From the NCBI RefSeq assembly GCF_036711975.1, contig NC_091971.1, forward strand, positions 21,955,501-22,019,500: a stretch of DNA of 64,000 bases, read 5' to 3'. Position 1 is the first letter of the stretch, and every line of letters begins with the position of its first letter. The position numbers and the translations under genes are program-made. Shown here one piece after another: positions 41,864 to 54,184 of this stretch. This DNA comes from Onthophagus taurus. Its lineage: Eukaryota; Arthropoda; Insecta; Coleoptera; Scarabaeidae. The notes under the pieces are model-generated. The model did not search any database. It was not told the origin of the DNA and worked only from the letters and a program-made list of their open reading frames with translations.

Positions 41864-43615
41864 TTACGTTTGCAGAATAGACTTATATCTCTTTCTAAAA
41901 CTAAACCGGCTAAGTAGTGTGCAATCAAATGGTATACTATTAAGAATTGTAACTGCTAAATAAGAGAACAAACGTTTAAATAATTCATGACGGTGAGTAG
42001 GAATAAAAATCACCTTTTTGTGTCTTAAATTTAAATTATGCACATCAGTTATATAGATAATTTTTCGTACAAGTAAGGAGGAGTAGTTACTATTTGATGT
42101 AGACGACACGCCAGATGAAGGGAACGTCTACGAGTCATGTTCAGCCAACCAGCGTACGCAATCATATGAGAGATCCCATCCCCTCGCCCAATACCGTAGA
42201 CAAATCTCAGGCAATACTTCTGCACTCTCTGAACTCTTAATGAGTCAAGAGCAGTAAAACAAGACCCATACAGCAAGTCACAGTGATTAAATAGAGAAAA
42301 AATTAGCGAATCACAAAATAACAACTTAGTTTCTCTATTCAACAGTTGCCTACTTGGGTATAACATTTTCAATTTGCCATACGACTGTCATATCAAATTG
42401 TTGATATGATTACTAAACCGTAAATCTCCATCAATTGTTGCCCAACACCTTGAGTTTATCCACGATTGGTACAGGATTGTGAGGTATCTCAACATTAGCC
42501 GCAACATCCAAAAACAACTTTCTGTAGCTGTTCGCACCCATTATAATCATAGAACACTTCAATGGATTCAATCTGAGTTGGTGTGCCTCAAACATAGCAG
42601 CCAAATGATCTAGATCAGAATTTATTAGATTCACTGCTTCTTTAATTTGATTGGGTGGAAAGGAGTAATAAACCACAGTGTCATCTGCATAGAAGTGATA
42701 TTTGCAATATTTAAGGCAATCAGGAAGAAAAGATGTGTAAATAGAAAGTAAATCTGGGCCGAATATAGATCCCTATGGTGCGCCTGATTTCACCTCCAAT
42801 ACATCAGACAACTCATCATCCATTTCTTTGTGTTCTGTGACTTAGATAATTCCTCAACGTTTCAACCGACCCATCACTCAAGCCAACATGGTGAAGAATA
42901 GAAAGCAAAATACCGTGATTAACTGTATCGAATGCCTTCGTATAATCCAAAGCTATTAGTACCGTGATAAATCCCCTGTCCGATGCTGCAAGTATATCAT
43001 CAGTGACACATGATAGCGCAGTATCACAACCCCAATAATAAAAATTCCTAAAACCTGACTGAAATTTAGGTAATATCCCTTGGAAATTTTCGACAAAACA
43101 GGTAGTATGGCTGCGGAATCTTGGGAATGGGAATAACAATTGATTCCTTCCAACAGCAAGGGAACCCAAACAAGGTAATACAGGAATTGATAATATGTCG
43201 TATTTCAGGTATAATAAAAGGACAAAATAGCTTAAGAATCTTAAGATTAATACCATCAGCACCAGTGGCATTAGACTTAATTTGCACCATCGCGTCTTCA
43301 ATGTCATTTTGTTAATACCATTTTTTAGTGAAGAAGAGTATTTTAGACACACACCATCTTTCGAATTAGAAAGTGTAATGACAGTTACAAAATACGTATT
43401 GAGCATATTACCATCCTTAAGATTTTCTGGTTATTATTATTACGTTTATTAACAATTATGTCATTGTTACGTAAGAATTTCCATTTGTTTGAATTAGACA
43501 CACTCGACAGCTGCTGCATAAAGTAAGCTTTTTTCTCAGCTCTTATAGCACCCGTAACACAATTTCTCAAGTTTCGATAATAATTACCATCACAGTCAGT
43601 ATGGGTTGATTTATA
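41864..43615 (-). mobile_element. Jockey-clade retrotransposon relic (copy C)
   Basis: From 43615 down: RNCVTGAIRAEKKAYFMQQL, ESIVIPIPKIPQ (frame 2), KFQSGFRN, ALDYTKAFDTVNHGILLSIL and NYLSHRT; then QIKEAVNLINSDLDHLAAMF, KLLFCDSLIFSLFNHCDLLY and FVYGIGRGDGISHMIAYAG. It ends with a DVHNLNLRHKK region near 41864. The GxPQGS box is frameshifted around 42790. About ten stops or shifts. The stretch 41577-41863 is probably its AT-rich 3' UTR. Confidence 0.8.
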
Positions 43616-43761
43616 CTTTACAAGATATATTATATATTAGTGATTATTATTAACCCATATAAAAAAAAACGCCGTTTTAAACAAAATTTCTTTATTAAAA
43701 ATTATATATTATTTAGTTTATTTATATATAACTAAAATTAATTTTAAGAACAAATATAAAT

Positions 43762-44939
43762 CTACGTTTCAATCTTTTTTGTGTATCCATAAGTACTTAT
43801 TTCTGCAACAACAAAGAAAAGTATTAATTTTGAAATTCTTCCGAAATATTCTTAATTAAAGAAATTCATCTTACCTTTATATTCATAACTATAAAAATGA
43901 ATGATATCATACAATAACCGTCCAGGTGCGTCAGGGCTACTTAAAGTCCCACCCCAACGTGGTGGCAAACAAAACGAATCAACTTTTGCTATCAACTCAT
44001 CATAATTTGTCCCGTGGAAAAACAACTAAAATTATTTAAAAATGATCATAACAAAAAAAAAATTTTATTAATTTAATACCCTTTTCTTCAATTTTTCTCC
44101 TATAAACGGTTTAAAAATCGCATAAATTACTTTAAAAAGAGTCAATTGGTTTATTATGTGAATTCCTTTTAATCGCAGCGGTAAACATTCCTAAAAAGAT
44201 ATTAAAAATAATTTTTTTAAAATATTAAGAAAACATTGTTTTATTACTTGAACTAATTGAAGTATCATTCTTGCTAACGATGGATTAAATTGTGTAATAT
44301 GACTTAAAGAGAGTCCTTCTAAGTTTAAAATGACATGAACCCCACCTACTTGAGTTTTTGGTTCACCCATAGCAATTTCTAACGCAATGAATACCCCTCT
44401 TATAAACGTTGTGACAGATACTTCTTTTGGATTCCAATTTGCTTTTAAAAAGATATTAAAAAAGGTTAATTTTGAGATAGTTTATTTTAATTGGAGGATT
44501 TACCGATGTTTACAACCATAATTCGGCTCCCTTCTAGTGTTCTAGCAGGTAAAAACGTAATAATTTCGTCAACATAACATCTCTTAACAGATTCAGGTAT
44601 CAAATTTTGGGAATATTTTAAATTTTTTTCTTTAAATTTATAAAATTTTTTCATTATTTTAAAAGCACTTTTTGCATAGAATTTGCAGGGTCGCAAAAAT
44701 TTTAATAAAAACGCCGTATCTTCGTTTGGTTTAAAAAAATTCTCTTCGTTTTTCAACAAATTTCTCAACTCATCTAGTCCTCTTTCACGATTTTCTGGCG
44801 TTTCTCTTAATTCTTTGAATGCTTTCTCGGCGAATTCCCCAGATATTTCTTCGCGATCTAATTTTAAAATATTTTCCCCTAATCTTAGAAAAGGTTCTCC
44901 TGTTTTTTCGTTATATTCTATGTAAAGATCTTCGTCCAT
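43762..44939 (-). CDS. CRAL-TRIO lipid-transfer protein (alpha-tocopherol-transfer/clavesin-like), five exons
   Basis: Exons 44939-44504, 44441-44248, 44190-44080, 44025-43875, 43802-43762; introns 54-72 bp, phases match, 310 aa. Residues 1-60 are the acidic lead-in common to insect members ([20 protein letters not shown]). Residues 60-125 are the CRAL-TRIO N-domain ([20 protein letters not shown]). The lipid-binding domain follows, with [40 protein letters not shown] and [15 protein letters not shown], ending [14 protein letters not shown]. Family role: a cytosolic carrier of a small hydrophobic ligand such as tocopherol, retinal or a phosphoinositide; the ligand cannot be read here. The ATG at 44939 gives a full-length protein. 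The acceptor of intron 1 (TTTTAAAAG) is a little unusual. Confidence 0.92.
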
Positions 44940-46365
44940 GGCTTATTACAAAAAAAATACGTTTTCAAAAAGTATATTTTAAAAGTATTTGAGTAGAACA
45001 AACCTGATTTAATATTTGTATTGCTTTGACGATAATACTAACATGAAAACACCACAAAACACAACAAACAACACGTTGAAATCCCGTGCTTTTAATACTT
45101 TTTACCGGGTATTGTATTGGATCGATCCCTACCCCAAAAAACGATCTGCGCAAACGTAACACGTATAACCCAATCGGGTCAACTTCGTAAAAGCATTTTT
45201 GAAGAATTTCGTAATGCAACTTTCTTCTTTTCTTCTCGCAAATCATCAACATTCTACAAGTTAAACCATTGAAAAACCACTTAAAGAAATCAATTGTATT
45301 TTTATTAAAATTTGTGAAATAACGAAATTTTTTGAAATAATCGATGAGCACAGTTTATTTAAATTAGATAACACATCGGACCCGCATTAAATACATCAGA
45401 ATAAATATATTCTGACATGTAATTGACCTTTTTCCTTCCAGAACAATGGCTTTAATAGTCATTGACTCAACGAACAATGAGTATATATGAAGATAAACTT
45501 TAGCCAACTAGGAAATCAATAAAAAAATATTTGTTTTTGTTTTTGTATATTGTATGTATGTATTAATACATTTTTACTTTTGATTTGAGTTCGGAGTGAG
45601 TAATCGCGAGTTTACAAAAATTGTTTTTAAAAGCGAGTTGTGTCAAGGTTGTTTTAATAATTAGAAGAAATTAACCCTGAAGAACCTTTCGTTTAGGTAC
45701 AGATCACTTTCACCAAATCTAAATTAACTTAATTATCTAATTTAAAATTGAAATTTTCCATTGGGACGCTTGTTTTAGTGGAATAATTTTAAATTGCGAC
45801 TTGAAATAATATCTATCTTAAATTATTGAAAAATTTGAGTGTAATAAAATAAATTTGAAGGTGAACTGTAAAAAAAAGAGTGGAAATTTGTCTTAAAATT
45901 TTTACAGGAAGGACAACGTGCTCATAAAATATAACATCAAGTATTAAAACAAGGAATAAATTAAATGTTAATGAGATTAAAATGATTTTTTTTTAATTTT
46001 TTTATTAATAAGTATAGATACATACAAAATATATTACAAAATCTTATTCTGCGGAGATGGTGATCTTGAACTGCTACTACATTTGTGGAATTATATTAAT
46101 ATTAATTAGGAAAATTTCGCTTACAAAAGAAATAGATGATTTAAAAAATAGTGAAAATCAACATCGAAGCTCTGCCTTGAGAGTTAGGTGGATTGAGTAG
46201 CCCAACAACTGTTACTGCTGGTCCCAAGCTCGGATAAAGGAGAAGGGCAAAGGAGTTACCTCGAAAAAGGACGGACAAAGCGGATAAATACCTACGCAAT
46301 GAACAAGGTCAGATGTCATTGAACGGTAGAGGTCATCTTTTTCTTCTTCTTTGCTCATTCCCACT
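44940..46365. other. Upstream region of the CRAL-TRIO gene, otherwise unassigned
   Basis: 44965-45351 (minus) is open for 128 codons and lies just upstream of the gene, but I see no family and it may be 5' UTR read by chance. 45360-46365 shows no coding signal. Confidence 0.35.
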
Positions 46366-47169
46366 GTATGTAATAATAATAATAATAAATGCCTTTATTA
46401 GAACATAAGCTTAATTGTATAAAAAAAAACATACAAAAGAAAATAGGCGAGTTCCAGCTTGTACTAGTTAGTACAGCTGCTCTAACTAACCTAAGAAACA
46501 AAAAAAGAAAAACATGACTCGGCCAAAAATTACAAAGCAACAGCTAGATACAACAACAAGATTGTTCAAGAAAACAAGAATTTTTCTGTGTAAATTTAAA
46601 CCTTCCTAGTGAGAAACCCTTGCAATTATCGTCCACCTCATTATATTTCGAAGTTATTTGAAATATGTATGACCTCTGAAACAAAGACAAACGATCCGCG
46701 AAATCGCGTATTTATTCGGGGGACATCATTTCGGAAAGTTATCAGTTGGTAAAGATACTGTGGTTCCTTATAGTTTATAATTTTATGGTATAGGCACAAA
46801 CACTGCACTTTCCTACGATGATACATATTTAGCCATCCCGCATCCTTCAGTTTATAAGATATTCTGTTATATTTTCTAATTCCATATATATGTTACCGTC
46901 AATCTGTATAATTCAGGTATTCTATACAATGCCTAGGTAATCTATAAAATACCTGGGGTGTCTAGGCAATGTATGAAATATTATGAAGATTATTGTCCAT
47001 TAGATACTTTACCTAGGTAATGTATACAATTGCTAGGGATTACATAGAGTACCTGTTGGTCGACTGGCAATGTGTAAAATAAATAGATTTTGGTCTGTAT
47101 TTATCCATTTTTACACATAATAAACTTATTTATAATCTATAAGTTATTGTATAAAGAAGGCACCTAGTA

Positions 47170-49858
47170 CCTCAAAGATCAACTACAGGTTGACTCGATT
47201 GAATTGTCCGATGGATCTTCGAGAGCAATGGAATTCGTTTTGATTGAGGTTAAGTGTGTTAATGCTAAACTACTATTGGGTGTTTTTTATTGTCCCCCAA
47301 TGATGAATTACTTTGAGCAATTTGAGGATCTCCTTGAAAGACATAGTATGTGCTATGACACCATAGTATTAATGGGCGATTTCAATACGTGTACATTGAG
47401 AGATGACCTGCGTAGTGATAAACTTCGATTTGTCACTTCTTCCTCAAATCTATCTATCATCCCTTCTCAGCCAACCCATCACCTTCCTTCGTCCGACTCT
47501 CTGCTTGACTTGATCATCTCGTCTTGCACCGATAAGATTCTTGTTCACGGTCAACTACCTGCTCTGCAATTCTCCAACCATGATCTTATTTATTGCGCTG
47601 TCCAAGTCCGAAATGTAGGTTGTCCTCAGCGTAATCTATTTTACCGTGATTTCAAACATGTTGACTATCAACAACTCAACTCTGATGCGCTGAGGATAGA
47701 CTGGAAACCGTTATATCTTATGACGGACATTGACACGAAGGTTAACTATTTTAATAATAAAGTAACATGTTTGTATGACAAACATGCTCCGGTAAAGCAA
47801 AGGAGAGTGAAACATTTTCCTGCCCCTTGGTTAACTAATGATATTAGGGGTCTCATGAGCGAACGTAATAGAGCAAAAACGTTGTACAGACGTAACCCGT
47901 CAGTTGATAACTACGACTGCTATCGTTCTTTGCGTAATAGGTGCAATCACAAATGCAAAAATGCTAAAAAAATATTTTTATTGGAAATTATCTGTGTCGA
48001 CACCAACTACATTTTGGAAGACCTTGCGATCTCTTGGCGTCACTGACAGCAAACTCACGCAATCCACTCCGGATCCTAACTTGTTGGCCAGCTATTTTGC
48101 CGAACCGCCGGTAACGCTTGACGCTACTCAGAAGGCTACCTTAATTCAAACCATTTGTGCATCAGAGAATGGGAGCGTGGATGATGCACGTAGTTATTCA
48201 TTGACTATGGTTGACTCGGAGGTTGTTCGGAGGGGTCGTAGTACTACTACTTCCTTGATCAAGATCACGGATGATATAAGACTTGCCTGTGATAATCGTC
48301 GTCTCACTATTTTGGTTCTACTTGATTTCAGCAAAGCCTTCGACTCTGTCGATTACGATCTTCTTCTTTCTATACTTTCATCTATTGGTTTTTCTTCCTC
48401 GAGTCTTTCATGGTTTCATTCATATCTTTCGCATCGCACACTGTGTGTCCGTGCCAATTCAACCTTTTCCAACCGCTTTGAGCTTTCTTGTGGTGTGCCC
48501 CAGGGCAGTGTTCTCGGTCCGTTGCTGTTTTCTATCTTCATTGATAGTGTTACCAAGGTTATTTCTTCAAATTTTCATCTTTACGCGGATGACCTGCAGA
48601 TCTATACCGATACAACAGTTGATGACTTTCCTCAAGCTATTGAGCGAATTAATAATGATCTTGCGAGAGTGGTCTAAACTATACGGTTTAAAGCTCAATG
48701 CTAATAAGACCCAAGCCATAATATTTGGTACAAATCCTCTACGGGGCAGGGTGGCTACTTTTGCTAACTCGCAACTTCTACTTGGTGACACCGTCATTAA
48801 ATTTTCGGATGTAATTAAGAATCTTGGAGTTATGATGGACTCTGCACTGTCTTGGCGCCCCCAGGTTCAGGCGATTTGTAAGAGGGTTTACTCTTGTTTC
48901 CACTCCCTCCGTAAATTTAAGTGTTTTCTTCCACCTTACGTTCGACGCAACCTCTGTTATTCGCTGATTTTTCCACATCTTGATTATGCGGATACGGTTT
49001 GTACTGACCTGTCGATATCTTTGTGTAATAAACTCCAGAGATTACAAAATAATTGCATACGTTTTATATTCGATCTTGGGAAATATTGTCATATTACTCC
49101 TTACCGCAATAACTTACGTTTGCTTACGTACGTAAACCGTCGGTCCTTCCGTGTGTTAACAAGTCTCTATAAGATTATTAAGACTCAGAGTCCACAGTAC
49201 TTATTTAATAATTTTAAATTCTTATCATCACACGAGCGTCCCACTCGTTGGCAATCGGACTTAATTCTTCTATTCCCAATACATCATACGAATTTATACC
49301 ACAGGTCATTTACGCTGTACGCCATATCCCTCTGGAATGGTCTCCCCATGGATATTAGAGACGCTCCAACCATGTCATCTTTCAAGACTTGTCTTACACA
49401 TTTCCTCTTCTCCCGTCAAATTGCGATCTTGTAATATTTTACTTCCTTTTCTTCTTTTCTACTTTCTTTCCTATGTTCCTTATTCACCTTCTTTCTTTTC
49501 TGCTTTGTTTCTCTGTGCATTTCTTACACTTTTCTTCCCTTCTTTTTGTTGTTTGTTTTTTTTTCTTTTTCGCTTTTGGTTAATTATGTGTGTTAATTAC
49601 TTACTATTCTGTATATTTGGTGGTATTATTGTAATATAGTTTAGACTGGGTCGATTGGAAGATATCGTCTTTGGCGATAAATCGTTCCGTTTGTCAGAAT
49701 TGAATTTATGATTTGTTTTCCACTGTCACTGTCATTGTTATAATCATCTTTGCTTTTTTTTTTGTTACACTACCGCCGCTAATATAGGATAATTATAATA
49801 ATGTACAATTTTCCTTTGTTCTTTTATGGCAATAAAGTTTGTTTATTATTATTATTAC
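47170..49858 (+). mobile_element. Jockey-clade retrotransposon (copy D), 5'-truncated, nested in Ginger2
   Basis: 47204-48046 encodes the second half of the endonuclease (LLGVFYCPPMMNYFEQFEDL, TIVLMGDFNT, SDSLLDLIISS). 48047-48677 encodes the RT (LVLLDFSKAFDSVDYDLLLS, CGVPQGSVLGPLLFSIFIDS, FHLYADDLQIYTD) with a deletion of the RT finger region near 48230. 48670-49434 encodes the C-terminal part (REWSKLYGLKLNANKTQAII, NCIRFIFDLGKYCHITPYRN, LYAISLWNGLPMDIRD). It ends in GGCAATAAAGTTTG and a (TTA)n tail at about 49838-49858. Frame breaks at about 47950 and 48660. Its coding is better preserved than the other Jockey copies, as expected for a younger insert. Confidence 0.88.
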
Positions 49859-50033
49859 CTTTCTGTAACTATAGTAAAATCACAGTTAAATGACATTAAA
49901 CTTAAAATTTGTCTTGGATCACTAACATAATCTTATTTGCTTATAAGTAATCAAGTAATAAGTATTAAAAACTTAGGAAACAAAATAATTGTGTAAAAAC
50001 AAGACGTAGAATTGAGTAAGTAAAAGAATATAT
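49859..50033. other. Ginger2 sequence between the Jockey tail and the transposase stop
   Basis: Short AT-rich stretch with no feature beyond belonging to the Ginger2 element. Confidence 0.5.
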
Positions 50034-51981
50034 TTATTTATTCTTACATGCTGAACTATTATGACACTTTGAAGTGCATAAAATCTTACTTTTAACACAT
50101 GACCACTTTTTAGTATCACAGTGTTTTTTGCAACTACATTTAATAAATCCCTGACCTGTCCCCGTAGATTGCAGATTCGCAACTGTACGGGGCGTCGTTT
50201 CTTGATTAGGGACATCTTCTTTTTTAAGTAGTTTTTGACGACAAACTGTAAACTGCTGTCTTGAATACCTATTCTTTATAACACCCTGCTTTGTTCCCAT
50301 TTTATAAAGTTCGTCATCCGTTTTTTGTAAGACTACAGCTAGTATATTGCGAGCATCACCACGACCTCTGTCGACTTCCGGAACAGGGATTCTTACAGTG
50401 GTACCCAATGGCACAGGGGGAAATTTTTTTCCAGAAGTGTTAAGCATTTTCTGAGCTTGCTCTGTTAAATTATCTTTTGAACTGATGCGGTTCTGTACAG
50501 CTAAAGCCTTTTTTAAGCATAATGGGCAAACAACTTTAGAACCATAGCCTTCTGCCATATCTTTCTCCGGAGCAGCACAAATAGCATGAATGGGTCTATT
50601 GCATGTTCTACACGAATGAGTACCCGTTTGAGTACCCCCACAGCACAAGAGTGGGGAATCCAATGATTGCTCACGTTCTGATACAAAATTCAGAACATCT
50701 AAGGGTTGTCCATGTACCTCAGAAGGAAGACTTTCAACATTCACAGGTTCATCAAGAGTCTCGACACTTTGGATAGTCATGTGTTCATCGTCATGTTCAT
50801 CAAACGCACTTTGAGCATTCGAAACTTCATTACAGATCTCAGAACTTTCGATGACGGGGCTTTGTTGATGTTGAGCCTCTAGAGGTTGATTTTGTGTCCG
50901 AACTCGATCTACTATTAAAGATTCTGAAAGAATCAGAATACTTGGTGATGACTTAAACACATTTTCTAGATCCTCTTCACTCTCCAAGTTGTGAGTATCA
51001 TCGAGAGGTAAAGATATACCAACTTTTACTTTAGATCCAAAAAGAGCTTCGTAAGGTGTTCTTTTGATGCATGAATGGAATGGAATATACTTCATGAGTT
51101 GTACAAAGCGCAGACCATCACTCCAACGATTACTGTCACTATCTTGCATCCAAGTTGTTAGTATATTTTCGATGTCCTGGTTTGTTCGTTCGATACTCCC
51201 CTGACTTTGGGAATGTCTAGGCTTACCATGTACAATTTTTAAAGTTGGCCAGTACGTTTTAAGACTGCTTACAATTTGGTTTGAGAATTCTCTACCATTG
51301 TCTGATTGTAGGATCGCTGGTGCGCCAATCAATGTACAAATATCCAGTAAATTGTAAGCTACTTCCTCTGCGCGTTTTGTTTTTAGTGCTCTTAATATTA
51401 CAAACTTCGTGAGATGATCCTGATAGACCATTACAAATTTATATTCTCGATCTGGATGAGATTGATAGTCAATCAAATCTACTTGACAGCGAGAATTAAA
51501 TTCAGATGAAAGTATGGGTTTGACGACAATCCCTTTTTTTATTCCTTTTTGTTTTTGCTGGCACGGTTCGCAAAGTTGCAGATATAGTTCAACATCGTGG
51601 CGAGTTATATTCTTGTATCGTGTAGAAAGCTCGTTCAGCATACGGTCTCGACCACCATGGCCGATACTTTGATGTGCTTCGTGAAGTACTTGGAATAATT
51701 CACTATCAGCAACATAATATATAATATTGTTATGTGGGGTATTCACAGGAAATATTAACCTATGTTTTTGACCAACAGTTATAAAATCATAATGCTGCAA
51801 TAACCAATAATGGGGGTAACTTCTTATTGGCTGTTTTTGCATTTTTTATTTCTTCTAACAATTGTTCATACCATTGATCGTCAATAAACGTGCAGTTTTT
51901 AGTAGTTGCTGATTTTCTTTTAATACACAACTGTGAATAAAATCTTTCTCTCATCTGAGAGACTCGTTTATCGGCCGCCAT
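50034..51981 (-). CDS. Ginger2 integrase-like transposase, one frameshift from intact
   Basis: First frame 51981-51787 starts MAADKRVSQMRERFYSQLCI. A shift of one base near 51815-51850 moves to the 602-residue frame 51842-50034. Order: integrase zinc-binding H2C2 (EAHQSIGHGGRDRM ... LQLCEPCQQ), DDE core with RCQVDLIDYQSHPDREYKFV, QSDNGREF and SQSQGSIERTNQD (about 36 residues between the last D and E), then an acidic Glu/Gln-rich linker. A cysteine-rich PHD-like segment follows (HSCRTCNRPIHAIC, VVCPLCLKK), and a C-terminal cluster CSCKKHCDTKKWSC. All catalytic residues are present. The family integrates a DNA transposon; it is related to KRBA2-like host proteins rather than to a retrovirus-like element, since no RT, protease or gag is encoded. 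Confidence 0.85.
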
Positions 51982-52968
51982 TTTAATTAATTAGATTCAC
52001 TAACGAAACCACACGACACTTCCACCCTTGTCGCACGCAGCGTAATGAAATGCAAGCAAAAACAAGTCGCTGCGCGTTTGTTTACTGCATGGCCACATGT
52101 CTCCCCCTTCCCTGTTCTCGCCTTTTACACACATTGCCTGCTTCGCATTCGGTATTTTAAAGATACCTAGGCAAAGTATAAAATTAATAATATTTCATAC
52201 ATTACCTAAACGTTTTAGGTATTCTATAAAATGCCTAGGTATTGTATAGAATACCGGATTATACAGATTGCCGGTAACATATATACCGAAGACACGAATT
52301 TTGCACTCGTTGAATACGTGTTACATCGCTAACGTCAATGCACGGATGGTAGACCTTAGCACAATAAGCGAATTGAGCCAAAACAGAGGCTTCGCACAAC
52401 ATCTTTTTCAGATGAATACCAAGGTAGTGTCGATGAGGAAACAACATCCTCAGATGATAATAAGCCCTGGATATACAGTTGGAGACATGCTTCTTATAGC
52501 GAAAACTGTTGTCCAGAATCATACCCAAATTCTTTACCTCACTAACCAAAGGAATGTTACAACCATCAATTTGCAAATCAATACTTTCCCGAAAACCATT
52601 ACATATAGCGGAATTTCCAAAAACTATAGCATTGGATTTACTCGGATTAAGATGTAGACCGTATTCCCACTTTACGAATGTAATCAAGGTCTTTTTGCAT
52701 ATTCGTAATACCCAACGCGAAGTCGCGTGGATCAAAGGAAACATACATCTGCAAGTCATCCGCATACATATGGTACTCACAATGATTTAACCCCCTAACG
52801 ATTTGAGATGTATATAAAGAAAATAGAATAGGCCCTAAAATAGTACCTTGTGCTATACCCTTGCTCAAACAGCGAAATTTAGACAAAGCATCACCGATTG
52901 ATGCCTATTACTTAAATAATTTTCAATTAAGTTTAAAGCGGATTCGCTGAAGCCAATACACTTTAATA

Positions 52969-54184
52969 CACTGTTGGACATAATTCACGAGCACACCTTA
53001 TATAATCTGAACGCGTGAAGATAAATCCATGATATTTGCGGAGCACAAAGGTTTACTGTAGACGAGTTTATTTATCGAGTTTCGAGTTGTTCCGTCGCGG
53101 CATTGTTGATTGAGCCGCCTTTCCAAGTGGAACCTTCCGTCGCTATGGAGACCGAAGTGGATGGAAAATACCGGTCGTTTTTAGTGTGGTGTGAGGGACC
53201 ACATTGTTATCGTACTCTGTGCGCAATGGATGGGCGATAGCGTTACTTAAGCAAGTTTGAGTGAGGAATGTTTGTGGGTATGCACATTGAGGGTGTATCG
53301 TTCTGTGAAATTGCGCGTCGTCTCGAGCGGTCGTTATCAGCACTGCAACGGGCATGGCGAGAATGGTTTGAGGTAGGACATAGGTACCTACAGCCGCGGC
53401 CGGTACGGCCCTGCGCGACCCCAACACACGAGGATCGCACTCTTGTGCTCAGCGCTTTAGCGTCGTGTGCGTCCTCCTCAAGGCAACTTGGAGCTGTTTG
53501 GCCACCGGCAGGGGAAGGCGCACTCACTACGCGAACTGTATGGCAGCGTTTGGTAGATAGTGGACTGCGCGCGCGTCGTGCGATACAGCGGATTCCAGTA
53601 ACACCCGAGCACCGCAGCATACGTCACGAGTGGGTCGACGCTAGGCATTAGTAGGTTGCCGAGTAGAGGGACATTTTGTTTTCCGACGAATCAAGATTCG
53701 AATTGAGCACCGGTGATGCGCGAATTTTAGTTCGTCGGAGACGTGGTGATCGTCTACTCGAGCAGTGCGTGCAAGAATGCCCTATCCACCGACAACCGAG
53801 CATTATGGTATGGGGTGCTATTACACATGGTGGACGTACACGTTTGCTGCGTGTATAGCAGACCATGACGGGTCAACGATACGTAGATGAAGTGCTACGG
53901 TCCGTTGTGCTTCCCTACGAGGCGAGTTGAGGTGGCATGGTTGGCCATCCCTCTTGCTACAATACAGTGACTTATAGACTCCATGCCACGTCGTGTAGCG
54001 ATGGTACGCGAAGCTCACGGGGGACACTCTCGCTGTTGATGTTTCTCCTCCCAGCAGAGTTGTGCCGCTCTCCTTGTGAGAGTAAGTTACACTACTTTAG
54101 TACTACTTCCATACTAAATTTTATTGCGCTAGACACACGCGTTCAGATTATACAGGGTGTGCTCGTGAATTATTTCCAACAGTG
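52969..54184 (+). mobile_element. Tc1-like element, GC-richer than surroundings, TA-flanked
   Basis: Ends CACTGTTGGACATAATTCAC and its inverted copy, with TA at 52967-52968 and 54185-54186. 53268-53651 encodes the HTH region (VSFCEIARRLERSLSALQRA). 53676-53858 encodes LFSDESRFELSTGDARILV (frame-shifted start) and PSIMVWGAITHGGRTRLLRV. A stop at 53858, then TGQRYVDEVLRSVVLPYEA; after about 53930 the coding is lost. It lacks a second catalytic aspartate region and is dead. Base composition is clearly higher in G+C than the neighbours. Confidence 0.85.

Larger units (their letters stand above)
46891..52279 (-). mobile_element. Ginger2 DNA transposon (5.4 kb with its own Jockey insert)
   Basis: Ends TGTTACCGTCAATCTGTATA and TATACAGATTGCCGGTAACA. 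Inverted repeats of about 135 bp are rich in CCTAGG-like palindromes. The ends TGT...ACA fit Ginger elements. TATA stands on both sides (46887-46890, 52280-52283). The transposase lies on the minus strand at 50034-51981, and a plus-strand Jockey (47170-49858) fills the left half. Between 52000 and 52140 no gene is seen. Confidence 0.85.

Noticed and set aside
44965..45351. Extra N-terminal coding exon of the CRAL-TRIO gene
   Set aside because: The ATG at 44939 already gives the family's usual start and length, and the upstream frame lacks any recognised domain.
50034..51981. Retrovirus-like or Ty3/gypsy integrase
   Set aside because: The integrase core is there, but no reverse transcriptase, protease, gag or LTRs flank it. 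The ends are TGT...ACA inverted repeats with a 4-bp duplication and the C-terminus is cysteine-rich, all fitting Ginger2.
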